Origin: Breviolum minutum Mf 1.05b.01 | Taxonomy: Eukaryota; Sar; Dinophyceae; Suessiales; Symbiodiniaceae | Reading direction: 5' to 3' | Assembly (NCBI GenBank): GCA_000507305.1 | Contig: DF239866.1 | Location: 1 to 64,000, forward strand | DNA: 64,000 bases | Part shown: positions 44,232-55,027 of the stretch, one piece after another | Layout: the number at the start of each line of letters is the position of its first letter | Position numbering within the stretch: the first letter of the stretch is position 1 | Notes under the pieces: generated by a model | Told to the model about the DNA's origin: nothing | The model's database searches: none | The model's input: the letters and a program-made list of their open reading frames with translations, nothing else | Position numbers and translations under genes: made by a program

Positions 44232-44436
44232 TTTCATGTTTGAAACCTAGTAAGAAACCTAGTACGCAATAACTCCTTCAGAAGCGATTCGGACTGCAAA
44301 GACAATAGAATTCCCCACATGTTTGCTGTTGAAGGGCACAACAGATATTAAGGACGAACGTTTTTGTGGTGTCTACATAAACATCTCAACACAGAATCTG
44401 TCGACATAGCATTGAAGAGCCATCTTTCACACAGAG

Positions 44437-44501
44437 CCACCACCACCACCACCACCGCCGCCGCCGCCGCCACCACCACCACCACCACCACCACCACCAC
44501 C

Positions 44502-44557
<56 letters not shown>
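44437..44557. repeat. Compound ACC/GCC/ATC microsatellite
   Basis: The order is CCA units, five to six CCG units, a long CCA run, then about 14 ATC units. The changes of unit are sharp. Confidence 0.95.
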
Positions 44558-44584
44558 TCTCCATAACCATCATCTGTTTCTGTT

Positions 44585-44702
44585 TACACCCTGGAAAATT
44601 CACTGTGGGAACCTAAGATTACCTGTTATACCTGTTTGAAAAAGGAAAGCCATCTTCCACCTTCATGACTTTGGGTTCAACATGTTAATTTTCCAAACTT
44701 AT
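44585..44702. mobile_element. MITE-like element, family J
   Basis: ACACCCTGGAAAATTCACTG and ACATGTTAATTTTCCA are the ends. ATGACTTTGGGTTCAA matches 42018-42140. Confidence 0.6.
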
Positions 44703-44756
44703 AACTTCCTGTTTTTTTGGGGGGTTCAAAAAATCCATGTTAATTTTCAAGAGTGT

Positions 44757-44875
44757 ACACTCCCTGAAACTAACAGTTTGCCTCTGATTCCATAGGCATT
44801 CCCAATAGGAAATACATCTGAACCAACCATCTATATAAATTTTTAGGGGCGAGCTGTTAGTTTCCAGGGCAGGTA
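44757..44875. mobile_element. MITE-like element, family A
   Basis: TACACTCCCTGAAACTAACA and TGTTAGTTTCCAGGGCAGGT are inverted ends. A further right half (CAGGGGCGAGCTGTTAGTTT) follows at 44936-44958. Confidence 0.75.
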
Positions 44876-45339
44876 ATCACAAAACACCTTCTTCTTGAAC
44901 TTTCCAAAACAATTACCCTTTTCAAACCCTGAACTTTCAGGGGCGAGCTGTTAGTTTCAGCATTACATGTTTTTTTACTTCTCGTTGAAACCTCGCCATG
45001 ACTCTTCAACCAACTCGCCCGAAACAACAAAAAACACCCCCGAGGCTCGAGGTTGAAATTAACCTGTCCTGCCACTCGCCGTTCAGAACGGCCCAGTTGG
45101 GGTTGACCCGGGTTGACCGGGCGAGATAACGAGTTGTGGTGGAACCCCACCTCCATTTTGTGGGGAAATGGTCCAATTTGACTTGCGCAAGCATATTTTT
45201 TCAACCACCAACTATATAGGTCATAAGGGTTACTTGGTTGACCTCGTGACTATGTTTTTTTCTCCCTAATGGCTGGACTCAATTTTCAACCGGCAAAATG
45301 GGCGAAAAACTTCAACCAATTTGACTTGCCGCATATGTT

Positions 45340-45606
45340 TTGCAGATGCCTGGGTTAAACATGAACAGAAGTGGAGCATCGGCGGAGCTAAAAATGGAGT
45401 CAACAATCAGAATGATGGAGCGATATTTGGGTCTCATCCAAAATAGTGGGGATTTCCCGCCAGGATGGACTTCATTTGCTGGGGATGATGTTTTTACACC
45501 CCCAGAAGCATGTACATTTGGTCATGTCATTAAACCGAGGCGTATGATATGTACCACCAAGAGCTATAAGGATTCAGATGGGTTCACGACATATTTCATG
45601 TGGTAG
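45340..45606 (+). CDS. Open stretch of uncertain coding status
   Basis: A TTTTGCAG precedes an 88-codon frame (ending CTTKSYKDSDGFTTYFMW). An alternative frame from the same acceptor begins DAWVKHEQKWSIGGAK, which faintly resembles the DAWCQCEEGNW part of the gene at 4850-8725. Neither reading can be chosen. Confidence 0.15.
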   Translation: MQMPGLNMNRSGASAELKMESTIRMMERYLGLIQNSGDFPPGWTSFAGDDVFTPPEACTFGHVIKPRRMICTTKSYKDSDGFTTYFMW

Positions 45607-45964
45607 TGAGCACATTCATGTTTATAGTCTATAGTCCTTTCTCAAACACAAAATGTGTAACATGTTAACTATTACAACTACCTGGACACTACAAGAGGTG
45701 GCAACTTCAGATGATCCGGAAAAAAAAACACATGCCAAACAGGATTCAACCAGCACCCCTTTCCAAGATATGCTGCAATGCTGGTATGTGAATTATTTTT
45801 TGATGGGATTCTCAACTGTAGGGTGTCCAAACGGGGTGGGTGGGTGGGCCCCCTAGTCTCCCCCTATGGCTTCTGAAAATTTGGAAAGTTCCTTGACAAA
45901 CCCTAGAGTTCCCAGTTACCCTCCTTGGACCCCCTCGGCCATGAAGCCTATAGTATTTGAGTGA

Positions 45965-46073
45965 TACTGTTGATGGAACAAATCCTGTACCAGTTGATTG
46001 ATAGGTAGTTTATCCCACTATTTACAGGGGTTTGTACGTCCCAGGTACTGCAGGATTTCTTCCATCAACAGTA
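45965..46073. mobile_element. MITE-like element, family F (best copy)
   Basis: TACTGTTGATGGAACAAATC and GATTTCTTCCATCAACAGTA are inverted ends bounded by TA. GGTAGTTTATCCCACTATTT is conserved. Confidence 0.9.
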
Positions 46074-46366
46074 GTTAGTGATTTCGTGTTTTTGTCACCC
46101 ACACAAAACAAAAGCTTGGAGCACCTATATGGTCAAATGGTGGTGTTGTTGGGATTCCCGTGGTGCCCTAACCATTGGCTGCGTGGAGATGATGTCTACC
46201 CAACTTTGATGAGCATAGTTTTACATGGTGGAACTTGGGAAGACGATTGGATCTTGGACCTTGTATGTTCCAAAGAATGAAGCTGAAAAAACAACCATAA
46301 AAGAGAACCCCATTAATTGATAGCAACATTGAAAATAGAAACATCAGGAAAACAAGAAAACACATC

Positions 46367-46387
46367 TGGTTGTGGTCGTGGTTGTGG

Positions 46388-46436
<49 letters not shown>

Positions 46437-46456
46437 GGTTGTCGTCGTCGTTGCAG
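46367..46456. repeat. GTT microsatellite with GTC and GTG interruptions
   Basis: A run of about 17 GTT units is framed by GTGGTT and GTCGTC units. Confidence 0.95.
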
Positions 46457-46489
46457 TTATGGCTAGTCGGTCAGTCAACCCACCCCGGC

Positions 46490-46560
46490 TAACGTACCCC
46501 ACCTTATTCAGGGCTTATTAACCATTGGTTTCCGTTCATAAGGCCTTACTCAACCCTTAC
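46490..46560. mobile_element. MITE-like element, family E, short
   Basis: CTAACGTACCCCACCTTATT is the same left end as 31732-31822. GGGCTTATTAACCATTGGTT and ATAAGGCCTTA follow. The right end is lost. Confidence 0.6.
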
Positions 46561-48170
46561 TCTTGAGACCCCGTGTGATTCGTGGTTTGAGGTGAAGCTA
46601 CCGAGTTTAGGAAGATCTCCAGGATCTCAGACGGCAAGGGAACATCGAGATGCTTCAAAATCACGTGCAACTTCAAAGGAGTGCCCCAGTGGCTGTACAT
46701 GCAATACTGTTCATGGCTGAAAAATCTGGAGGTTGCACCAGTTGAGGTTGCTAGAATTTTCCCGTTTTTTTCTAGAGGGTTCACAAGTTCATCCATCCCA
46801 GGTGTAGGATTTCAGCCATCAACAGTATGGGTATGGGATTTTTTTAGCGGGTCTTTTTGTGTGGCTTCAAGGGAGTTGGCCCAGTTTGGGGTGTGAAACT
46901 CAGCCATTTCTTGAGTTTTCGGATGGTCTGATTTTGGAAAGCGGCACCGTGTCATTGCCAGCTGTGTAAGGCGTAAGGCACATGCTGGGTGTTTTGTGTC
47001 CCATGCTGGGTTTGCGTCTTTTGCGTTTTTTTTTGGCCCATTGGAATCATATGTCATAGAGTCTGTAAATTTAGACCATGGTCTGATGTATGAACAGGGA
47101 CTAGTGTACAAATAACACATCTGTTTTCAATATCAACAATTGATCTAAAGTATTGGAAATGACAAACATGATGCAGTTTTCCGGATTCAATTTCGGATTC
47201 AATCTTCGTCCTTCCCAAATCACCATTCCTGAGTTCACATGTTATATGCCGCAAGACAAAACCCGCAGGAGTCAGCGAGTCCGCTAAGACAGTGACTTTG
47301 GCCCCAAAAATCTTCAAACGGAACCATTTCAGCAAGTAGCAGCTAGTGCAAAACGGAGCCGGGAGCCAGCGATTAAGCATCAGGGAGGGGATTCCATGAT
47401 TCCCCTTGGTTTTTTGTTCCCTAAGGTGGGGAGGACCAGAGCATGAAGAACCGATGGATTACCCCATAAACCATTTACAACCACTCACTTTGGACGTTGG
47501 ATTTTGAGGAAACATATTTTTTCTCAGATGTTCACCGTTGTTGGTGGTTGGAAGTTGGATTTTCAGGTGGTGAGATTTAGAAAAGACAAACGTGTCCTAC
47601 TACCAAGCGGAAGCATTTGACGTTTGTGATTCTTATTGCTATGATAGACGCATGATTTGTTTGGTTGGTTGGGTTGGGGGTTGGGACTACGTGAGTTGGA
47701 GATGTTGTGGCCTTGCTAGTGACCGAGGTCAAAATCGGCTGAGCTGATTTCTTTTGATTTCATATAGTTCAAATGTCACCAAGGAACAGCATAAGTACTC
47801 AAGACCAGTCAATCAAACAGTGTCCATGTTCCTTCCAAAAATGCTGATACCCCAACAATCAAAAACATGTACACGAAACCTGGTTGCCAAACAACTGCAG
47901 ACTGCCACAGTTCAGTGGCATTTAGCGTGGCAGTAGAGTGAGCCCTGCAAACGTAGATTCCCAAAAATCTCTCAGTGTGTAGAATCAGCTCCACTTTTCC
48001 AAAAGATTCCAAATTGACATCCCAAGAATGCTGACCTAACTTTTTGTCACATATCTAGTAAGTTGCCAACCTGAGAAAAAAAACCTGAGCCATCAGCCGA
48101 GAAGCGCACCCTGGATGTTTCTCATGGTGTCCTCGAGAGCTGAGTAGTGTTCATATTTGCATGTTTTTTG
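46561..48170. other. Gene-poor stretch
   Basis: A half copy of family F (CCCAGGTGTAGGATTTCAGC) lies at 46797-46826. Open frames at 46681-46896 and 47054-47380 (minus) have no family motifs. Confidence 0.35.
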
Positions 48171-48267
48171 GGGTGGTGGTTCGAATATTTATGATGTTCA
48201 ACCCTACCTGGGAAAATGATCGAATTTGAAGAGCATATTTTTCAAGTGGGTTGGTTCAACCACCTAG
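48171..48267. mobile_element. MITE-like element, family B
   Basis: GGGTGGTGGTTCGAATATTT and TGGGTTGGTTCAACCACCTA are inverted ends. CAACCCTACCTGGGAAAATG is the core. Confidence 0.7.
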
Positions 48268-48477
48268 TTTTACTTTGTATCTCTAAGTTTTTGGGGAAAA
48301 TTATGAATTTCACTATCCTCCCCCAACATCCCCCAACTATTCGAGGGCACCAAACAAAAAAGAGTTCCGGAAGGATCACTTGACACATCCAAGTCCCATA
48401 AAATCCATGCATGGTATATTTACTAATAAATTTTCCATCAAAATCAGCGGTCATTATTTCTCTTCAAAACAAACATC

Positions 48478-48594
48478 ACCCCCCCGAAGTTTAACAGTTC
48501 GCCCCTGAAAAGGCAAAGGGGGCCGCAGATGGAAAAAGGAACGTCTTCCAACCATCGTTTTTTCAGGGGCGAGGTGTTAATTTTCGGGGGTGTA
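48478..48594. mobile_element. MITE-like element, family A
   Basis: ACCCCCCCGAAGTTTAACAG and TGTTAATTTTCGGGGGTGTA are inverted ends. TTCGCCCCTGAAAA opposes TTTTTTCAGGGGCGA. Confidence 0.85.
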
Positions 48595-48712
48595 ACGGTG
48601 TAACGCATTGTTATATACTACTTGACACTTCCAAGTGTAACATGTTTCCCCCCCAAAAAAGAAAGTCCAACAGATTTGAAACCTAACACTTTTCACACAA
48701 CAAAAACGCCAT

Positions 48713-49147
48713 TTGGGGCAGGTCCCAAAATGTTCCCCTTATGCACCCGAAACGGATCTTCCAGGTCAAGTTTGGATCCAATCCGACCAGAAAGGAAGTC
48801 CAAGACCAGGTGAAACCTTCAAACCCGTTGCGGGAAAAATACCTGTGTTATTTTTTTTCCCTGTGGTTTTCTCGGAAAATTTGTTCCATGGGGTGAACAA
48901 GGTTTCCGAGGTTTGGGGGGTTGAATGTGTTATTGTTTTTGTTTGGAAGTCTGGCAACAAATCGGTGAATATTTGTGATTCAATGCTTTGGAAGGATGCA
49001 AACATAGTAGGGATCTGGTCAAATTACAGCGATCGAAAACACGACCTGGGCCCCCAAAAAGGTAGGGAAATCTTGGTGGTGAGATATTATATTTTGGCCA
49101 GATGGTATGTTATGGTGCGGTTCCTGTTGCTTTTGTTGGGGGTTTGA
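48713..49147 (+). CDS. Open stretch, possible decayed gene
   Basis: The 144-codon frame has a hydrophobic C-terminus (VRFLLLLLGV) but no family motif. The motif AARWYVMV and flanks resemble 38690-38760 only weakly. It may be chance. Confidence 0.12.
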   Translation: MGQVPKCSPYAPETDLPGQVWIQSDQKGSPRPGETFKPVAGKIPVLFFFPVVFSENLFHGVNKVSEVWGVECVIVFVWKSGNKSVNICDSMLWKDANIVGIWSNYSDRKHDLGPQKGREILVVRYYILARWYVMVRFLLLLLGV

Positions 49148-49314
49148 GTTGTTTGCTTCAATATCTTAGGTCCAAGGGAGAGGTAACTGGAAACCCTAGA
49201 GCTGGGGAATCATAGGATACCATATGGGGAGGATTGGGGATGTGTCCCCTCCTCAAGAATCACCACCAGTTAAGAATCCCATGATTATATATATATATAC
49301 ATATGTATATATGT

Positions 49315-49487
49315 ATATTTTGGGGTGTTGGAAGCCCAAGCAACCCGTTGTTGAACCGACAGGACCGCTACAGGAACCCTTGGTTTTGAAGCTTCTCCGG
49401 CACATAGCGTGTCGATGCTATCCACCGTCACTTGGGACGTCAACCAGTGGGAGTTTTCAGGAGATAGTTTTATCCCCCGAAAACTAA
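49315..49487 (+). CDS. Possible exon
   Basis: The frame reads GCWKPKQPVVEPTGPLQEPL and then LVLKLLRHIACRCYPPSLG. It is protein-like but unassigned. The opposite strand is also open. It runs into the family A copy at 49471. Confidence 0.18.
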
Positions 49488-49590
49488 CGAGAAAGAGCTG
49501 GAAAACCACCAAATTTTGATTGAAAGGAGGTACACATCTTCATAAATGGCTTGGATTGAAAAATTGTCATTCGTTAGTTTTCAGGAGATA
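49471..49590. mobile_element. MITE-like element, family A (AACTAACGA subtype)
   Basis: TATCCCCCGAAAACTAACGA and TCGTTAGTTTTCAGGAGATA are inverted ends bounded by TA. Confidence 0.75.
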
Positions 49591-49723
49591 CATCTAGATG
49601 AAATCTATAGGTGGTCATTTAACCCCCGAAAATTGGGGAAATGGTCTAATTTGACTTGCGCATATTTTTTCAACTTGGTGGTTTAAACAAAAAAGTAGGA
49701 GATACATCGGACTTTTTTGCCGT

Positions 49724-49731
49724 GCTGTTGT

Positions 49732-49772
<41 letters not shown>

Positions 49773-49915
49773 TTGTTGTTGTTGTTCTTGTTCTTGTTCT
49801 TGTTCTTGTTCTTGTTCTTGTTCTTGTTCTTGTTCTTGTTCTTGTTCTTGTTCTTGTTCTTGTTCTTGTTCTTGTTCTGTTCTTGTTGTTGTTGTGGTTG
49901 TGGTTGTGGTTGTGG

Positions 49916-49955
<40 letters not shown>

Positions 49956-49972
49956 NTGTGTGTGTGTGGTTG

Positions 49973-50012
<40 letters not shown>

Positions 50013-50047
50013 GCTGTTGCTGTTGCTGTTGCTGTTGTTGTTTTTTT
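49724..50047. repeat. Large compound GTT-type microsatellite with one N
   Basis: Successive blocks are TTGCTG, TTG, about sixteen TTGTTC hexamers, four TTGTGG, a TTG run, N at 49956, a TG run, another TTG run, and TTGCTG again. The block order is roughly mirrored around the N, which hints at an assembly join. Confidence 0.95.
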
Positions 50048-50153
50048 AAAGATTCAGCTAGAACCCAACTGACCTCTACTTTTGAATTTCTTTCCGATCA
50101 AAACAGGGGTCATTTGAGTTCCATGCAGCAGACTGCTAGACATTTAGAAGTGA

Positions 50154-50435
50154 GTGCAGATGATTCCAATCATATACAAAAAAGGTGTTTTTGACAATGA
50201 GCACCTGCTTGAGGGGCTAAAGAGTGCGGTAATGCTACTGAGTGCTCCGATGAGTCAGTTCATTAGTGTTACTTTCCTGAGACCGTATCGTTGTAACGTT
50301 GAGGTTGGCATGGGAGAGCAAGCCTCCATAAATCCCCAACACCTGCAGAACCAACAACCAAAAAGCTACCCTAAGATCCCCAACACCACCTCAAGAGGTT
50401 TGACTCTAAATATGTCTAATAGAACATTTTACTAA
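50154..50435 (+). CDS. Possible exon
   Basis: DNEHLLEGLKSAVMLLSAPM and SQFISVTFLRPYRCNVEVG read like a folded domain. The frame then becomes Gln/Asn-rich. No family is recognised. Confidence 0.22.
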   Translation: MQMIPIIYKKGVFDNEHLLEGLKSAVMLLSAPMSQFISVTFLRPYRCNVEVGMGEQASINPQHLQNQQPKSYPKIPNTTSRGLTLNMSNRTFY

Positions 50436-50500
50436 CAACTACCCCCTTTCATAGTGAACATCTGAAAATCTGAAACAAAACGAAAACAAAGACTTTGATT

Positions 50501-50599
50501 CTGTTGAAGGAAGAAATCCTGCACCACCCCACAGATATGAAACCCTTTAAATCGTGTGATATTTACTAATCAACTGGTGCAGGATTTCCTCCATCAACC
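50501..50599. mobile_element. MITE-like element, family F
   Basis: CTGTTGAAGGAAGAAATCCT and AGGATTTCCTCCATCAAC are inverted ends. GCACCACC opposes CTGGTGC. Confidence 0.85.
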
Positions 50600-51179
50600 G
50601 TTCCACCACTTTTTTTTGGTGGTGCTTGCGCCAGAAACGCCTCGGGAAAACTTCAGGATAGCACGGATGTATCGCCACAGATCTGTTTTGATGCCTTCAG
50701 GCGACGTACTTGTAGCTGGTTGGATGGTCAAAGGACAAGGTAAATATACCAGACATGGATCCTATAGGAATGGGGGAATATTGTTTTAGTTTTTCCAAGC
50801 ATCGAAGAGTCGCAAATCTAAGTGAATTTGAAGTTGGAGAAACTTACATTCCCCAGAATCCTGTTGGTTGCCAACTAATACCCAGTCCCAAATAGCTTGC
50901 TGAAAGTACAGTTGAAGGAACATGAGTTGGAAAAACGTATGAAATCCCCAAATCAATCTCTCTTCAAACATGTTTGTTTTTCACGGTTCTATTCGGACGT
51001 TTGATAGATTGAATTTGCCCCTAATTTCTGTCCTTCAGTGAAACACTGGTTGTGTTAAATTGTGTTGATGAAATGCATCGCTTTTTTGATACACACTGAT
51101 GTCTGAGAATACACCGTTGAAAGTCGGATCCATGATCCATTGTTACTTTTCTTTCTTCTCGAATTCTCTAATTTCAATT

Positions 51180-51273
51180 TACACTCCCCAAAACTAACGC
51201 AGCCCCTGAAAATAGGCCGCTAGAAAAGGAGATGTCTGTTGGAAACCACCATTTTTAGGGGCTATGTGAGTTT
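51180..51273. mobile_element. MITE-like element, family A, right end truncated
   Basis: ACACTCCCCAAAACTAACGC, CAGCCCCTGAAAATAGG, GGAAACCACCATTTTTAGGG and GCTATGTGAG are family A parts. The final inverted end is missing. Confidence 0.7.
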
Positions 51274-51691
51274 AATTCATCAAGTGGTGCCGTAATTCAT
51301 GCTCCTCAGTATATAGTGGGGATTTGGTGCAGATTCATGGGGAATGGAATGGCTTGAAGTGTCCAACTGAGAACATATGGCATTAAGCGGAAGAAATGAA
51401 CTGTAGCAGCTGCGCACTATATGGTAAAGGAAGTCAATGGTGATGGATTTGTCAAATTGACCAAAAACTCAGTGGTGAAATCAAGAACTTTATGAAGGGT
51501 ACTCAGTGTACTCTCCAATAAATTAACCTGGAACCTGAATATCATCCTTCAACAAAAACTGTGATCATTTCATATAAGAAATATTGAAAAAAAACAATCA
51601 CCTTTTTTTTTTGATCTTGAAGACCCTGGTGTTTTTCTCGGCTTCAAACGGTGCTTCCAACTGGTAGCCTTTTGGTTCAAGTTGCCTCCAT

Positions 51692-51925
51692 TTGGGGCCC
51701 ACCGTCATGGCCTCTAACGTGGCACCCCCTGCAGGGGGTGGCGGTGGGGCAGCGGCAGCGGTAGGTAGTGCTGCATTACATGCAGGGCAACGTGGCGCTG
51801 CGATTGCACAGAAGGGAGTGGTGAATTTGACGATCTATGTCCAGAGGCGAGGCGGAACCGAACCGGAAAAAAAGGGGGGGAAAACAAGTTGTTCAAGATA
51901 TCAAAGATTTATCAAACAGGATTAG
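51692..51925 (+). CDS. Open stretch, Gly/Ala-rich
   Basis: The 77-codon frame has a Gly/Ala-rich start (APPAGGGGGAAAAVGSAALH) and a basic end. Local GC content is higher than its flanks, so a decayed or partial exon is possible. Confidence 0.18.
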   Translation: MGPTVMASNVAPPAGGGGGAAAAVGSAALHAGQRGAAIAQKGVVNLTIYVQRRGGTEPEKKGGKTSCSRYQRFIKQD

Positions 51926-52424
51926 ATTGATTGGAACCCTTTCAAGGTAGTTTTTGATGGAGGTACTTGTTTCAAAGAAACTTTCTAGAAATGATTTTTT
52001 GTCAAGTTATAGCGTATAACTCCAGGTTCAATGGAAGTTCTCAAGTAAGTACAGGGATTGTTGCAAGAAGGTTGTAAAGAGCCTAAGTCCTAAGTACTAT
52101 AAACCACCCTAAGAGGTGCCACAGAACAGGCTGACTGTATCTAAATTTCCTGACCAGCATGGAGAGCTACTTGGAGGATCATCACGGATCATCCCAATTT
52201 AGTAAGTAGTTAGCGACCATGGTTAGCAAGTACCCCTTCCAAATGGTCTGTTCATAGCTTATACATGGGGCTGGCCCTAGCTACTTGACCTAAGTGGGGG
52301 CCTATCCTCCAAGTAGTGAGATACCACCAGGGTTCCCAACCGCAGGTTTTTGTTGGTCCAGATTTTTCCTTGGGACCATAAAGGAGAAGTGGCTTAAGTT
52401 GCCTCCTGACACCGTGTGGCAAAT

Positions 52425-52570
52425 GCCTTGGGTTGCCCCCCTAAAAAAATTCCCTCACCAGAAATAATGCCTGATTAAAAGTCTTTATTAACCATTGGAT
52501 TCCCTTAGTAAGGCCTTATTATATAAACCTTTACTGGGGGGGGGTTACGTTTAGGAGGGGGGTTGGTTGC
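52425..52570. mobile_element. MITE-like element, family E with nested arms
   Basis: GGTTGCCCCCCTAAA and TTTAGGAGGGGGGTTGG form an outer pair. CACCAGAAATAATGCC and GGCCTTATTATATAAACC with ACTGGGGGGGG form an inner pair. It may be one element inside another. Confidence 0.65.
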
Positions 52571-52622
52571 CCAGGAATGAAGTTTCCCATTTCGATTCGT
52601 CAGAAACGATCATATTTCTGTT

Positions 52623-52901
52623 GTGACGATTCCCTTTGCAACTAGAGTTGATGTGAAGTACATTGTCCAAGACCTCGCACCAATGGGCTGCAGGAACCCT
52701 ATAGCAGTCAGTGCTTTGTGTTGCTTAGTGGGTCTTGCATTATCGGTGATCAGCGTACTGAGCATCATTGGCGTGGCACGCATGGATGATGAAAAATCAT
52801 GGACACCAAGAGATTCCTGTCAGATGTTCTATCAGCTTCTTGTTCTAACCGCGGTTCGAGCCGTGGTTTTTACAGCCATGAAAAAAGGGTGGACCCACTG
52901 A
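52623..52901 (+). CDS. Possible exon of a membrane protein
   Basis: After an acceptor-like GCTGCAG (52690-52693 region) the frame encodes a clear membrane helix (AVSALCCLVGLALSVISVLS), then SIIGVARMDDEKSWTPRDS. The following part is less convincing. A second membrane exon in the same orientation lies at 55028-55180, so the two may belong to one gene. No family is recognised. Confidence 0.3.
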   Translation: MTIPFATRVDVKYIVQDLAPMGCRNPIAVSALCCLVGLALSVISVLSIIGVARMDDEKSWTPRDSCQMFYQLLVLTAVRAVVFTAMKKGWTH

Positions 52902-53021
52902 ACTGGGCGGATTTTTTGAAAAATTTGACTGAAAAGGGGGCGGTCAATTGTAGGATAACATGTTGAAAGTAACATTATTTGTTTTGATTTAATAATTACC
53001 TATACACATACATATATATAT

Positions 53022-53058
53022 NAAAATTTGGGGGGCCCGGAAAACGCGCGGCGCCCAT
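53022..53058. other. N followed by a GC-rich island inside an AT microsatellite
   Basis: An N at 53022 and the GC-rich words GGGGGGCCCGGAAAACGCGC and GGCGCCC interrupt a TATATA repeat (52995-53085). The contrast in base composition suggests a poorly resolved assembly join rather than biology. Confidence 0.6.
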
Positions 53059-53940
53059 ATATATATATATATACATATATGTATATGCATAGCTAGGTTG
53101 GAAGAAGATGGACTTATTTTTTCTTTGAAGATGAGCATTTTTTGCGGATGAAACATGTTGTTTTTTTGGTGGATCCTCATGGTGAATCGGGTCCCTTTTG
53201 CTATGAACATGATATCTAAAGATCAGAGGGTAAATGAACCTCGTCTACAAAAAACATCCGCCCTAAGTATCCTGACCCCTTAAAAGTGGCCATTTTGAGG
53301 GTGGTATACCCCTGCTATACAGGTTCAAAGCCATCCATTGGAGGGTGCAATGATCCTTATAGGGATGGGAACATATGGGAACTTTTCAATTTGAACAGAA
53401 AAATACATCAAAATTATGACACATATGTTGAACAACATATCTTGTTTTCCCACCAGGCACTGGAACTTCATTGTAATTTACATTGCTTTTCTTTATTCTT
53501 CACAACCATGCCTTATGGTTTTCAGAGTTTTATCCCTGAAAAGGAACAGCTGGAAGATGATTCAAATAACAAGTTGACTTTTTTTTCGGTTCTTTGTACG
53601 GGCCCTTTTTTTGGTGTAAGAAAAAACACCAGGAGGTGATTTGAAACATTTTCTAGCTATACCCCAACCCGGGAACATATTTTTTTCAGATGGATTGGTT
53701 CGCCATCACCTGAAAACTCAGGTTCATCTTTGGTTTCATATTGATCCTGATTGATATGAAAGATAGTTGGGCCAATGCCATGTTTGGTTTGCAAACCAAA
53801 CTCTTTCTCTATTGCAACTTTTTGGCCTCGCAAACGGGTCGTGCATGTTTCTATTTCTATGTGGGCTCCATTTCTTTGTTCTTGTTGCCCAGCTCGGTGA
53901 CTTGGAGGCAATGGTGAGTTTCAGGGAGGTGAAAAATTTG

Positions 53941-54048
53941 ATAGGATCGATCCATGGGACGATTTTGTATATTTACCTACATTTAGCTAATAAAAAGTCA
54001 ACCGTTCATGTAGGGAAACATCTACCATGTCACATGGATCCTTTGGGA
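53941..54048. mobile_element. MITE-like element, family C
   Basis: ATAGGATCGATCCATGGGAC and GTCACATGGATCCTTTGGGA are inverted ends. TATTTACCTACATTTAGC and TCAACCGTTCATGTAGGG are conserved. Confidence 0.75.
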
Positions 54049-54482
54049 TTTGGATTGCTTTTTTAGGTAGAAGGTCCTTGTGTGTGTTGGATAACTTCCT
54101 GTGACACCACGGCATGGTCAAAAGAAAGGTATTGACCTTGGGGATTTCAGTGAAAGGTCAATCCCCGAAAGCAAGTTGGGTCCAGGAATCACAAAAAAAA
54201 CCTTGGAGGGAGGGATGAACCACGAGTTTTTTTCGATTTTTTCTCGCTGTGAATTCTTCAGATTTTGTTTTTAATGACTTGGATCGTGATAGACATATTT
54301 TCATCATTTTTTCATGTTTTTTTGGTAAAACCCATTTGATTCAATGACGAGTAGTGTAGCTGGTTATTTGTTGTTGCAGATCCCTCCGGTTGGCAAAATT
54401 TGCGATCTGACGGCCTTCGGCCTTCGGAAAGCTCCAAGTCAAAAAACCCTTGGCAAATCACCGAAAAATTGATTTTAGAACA

Positions 54483-54591
54483 TACCCTCCCTGAAACTAA
54501 CAGCAAAAGCACCTGAAAATGGATGGTTGGAATACTACTTTCCTATTGGGGAGGCCTATTTTCAGGGGCTATGTTAGTTTCAGGGAGGGTA
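54483..54591. mobile_element. MITE-like element, family A (best-preserved ends)
   Basis: TACCCTCCCTGAAACTAACA and TGTTAGTTTCAGGGAGGGTA are perfect 20-base inverted repeats bounded by TA. ACCTGAAAATGG and CCTATTTTCAGGGG continue inside. CCTATTGGGGA is the unpaired middle. Confidence 0.95.
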
Positions 54592-55027
54592 TTTTTTTGT
54601 GTGGCATTGTAGGATCTTGTAGGTATAGTGATTACTAGAAATTTTCGCCAAATGAAATGGACTGAATCTTGACCCTAGGACATCTACCACGAGCTGTACT
54701 AGATAACCTGCTGACAAGGAATATTGAATACCATATGCTGTGGATAAAAGTTGGATGACCTTCGCCCTGTCACTAGATACTATTAGGAGTGATTATGATC
54801 ATTAATGTTGAGTACACCCTGGCAAAGTAACATAATCCTCGCGGAAAATCTCAGTCTTTCCAGGAAAGAATATCATCATGTTCCGGAGATAGGAGTAAAC
54901 TTAGACTGCTTGACTACTCATCGCTTCATTGTGTCCTATGGAGTTGGCATGAAGTGTTTTTGTCACACAATTTCCCAAGAAACCTCTCACTGACTTGACT
55001 GAATCAACTTTTCTTGAGTTGCCTCAG

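Noticed and set aside
44348-44639. Met/Val and Thr/Ile repeat frames
   Set aside because: They are produced by the ACC/ATC microsatellite, not by a gene.
49656-50194. Long Leu/Cys/Val homopolymer frames
   Set aside because: They come from the GTT/TTGTTC microsatellite. All frames are open because the repeat lacks stops.
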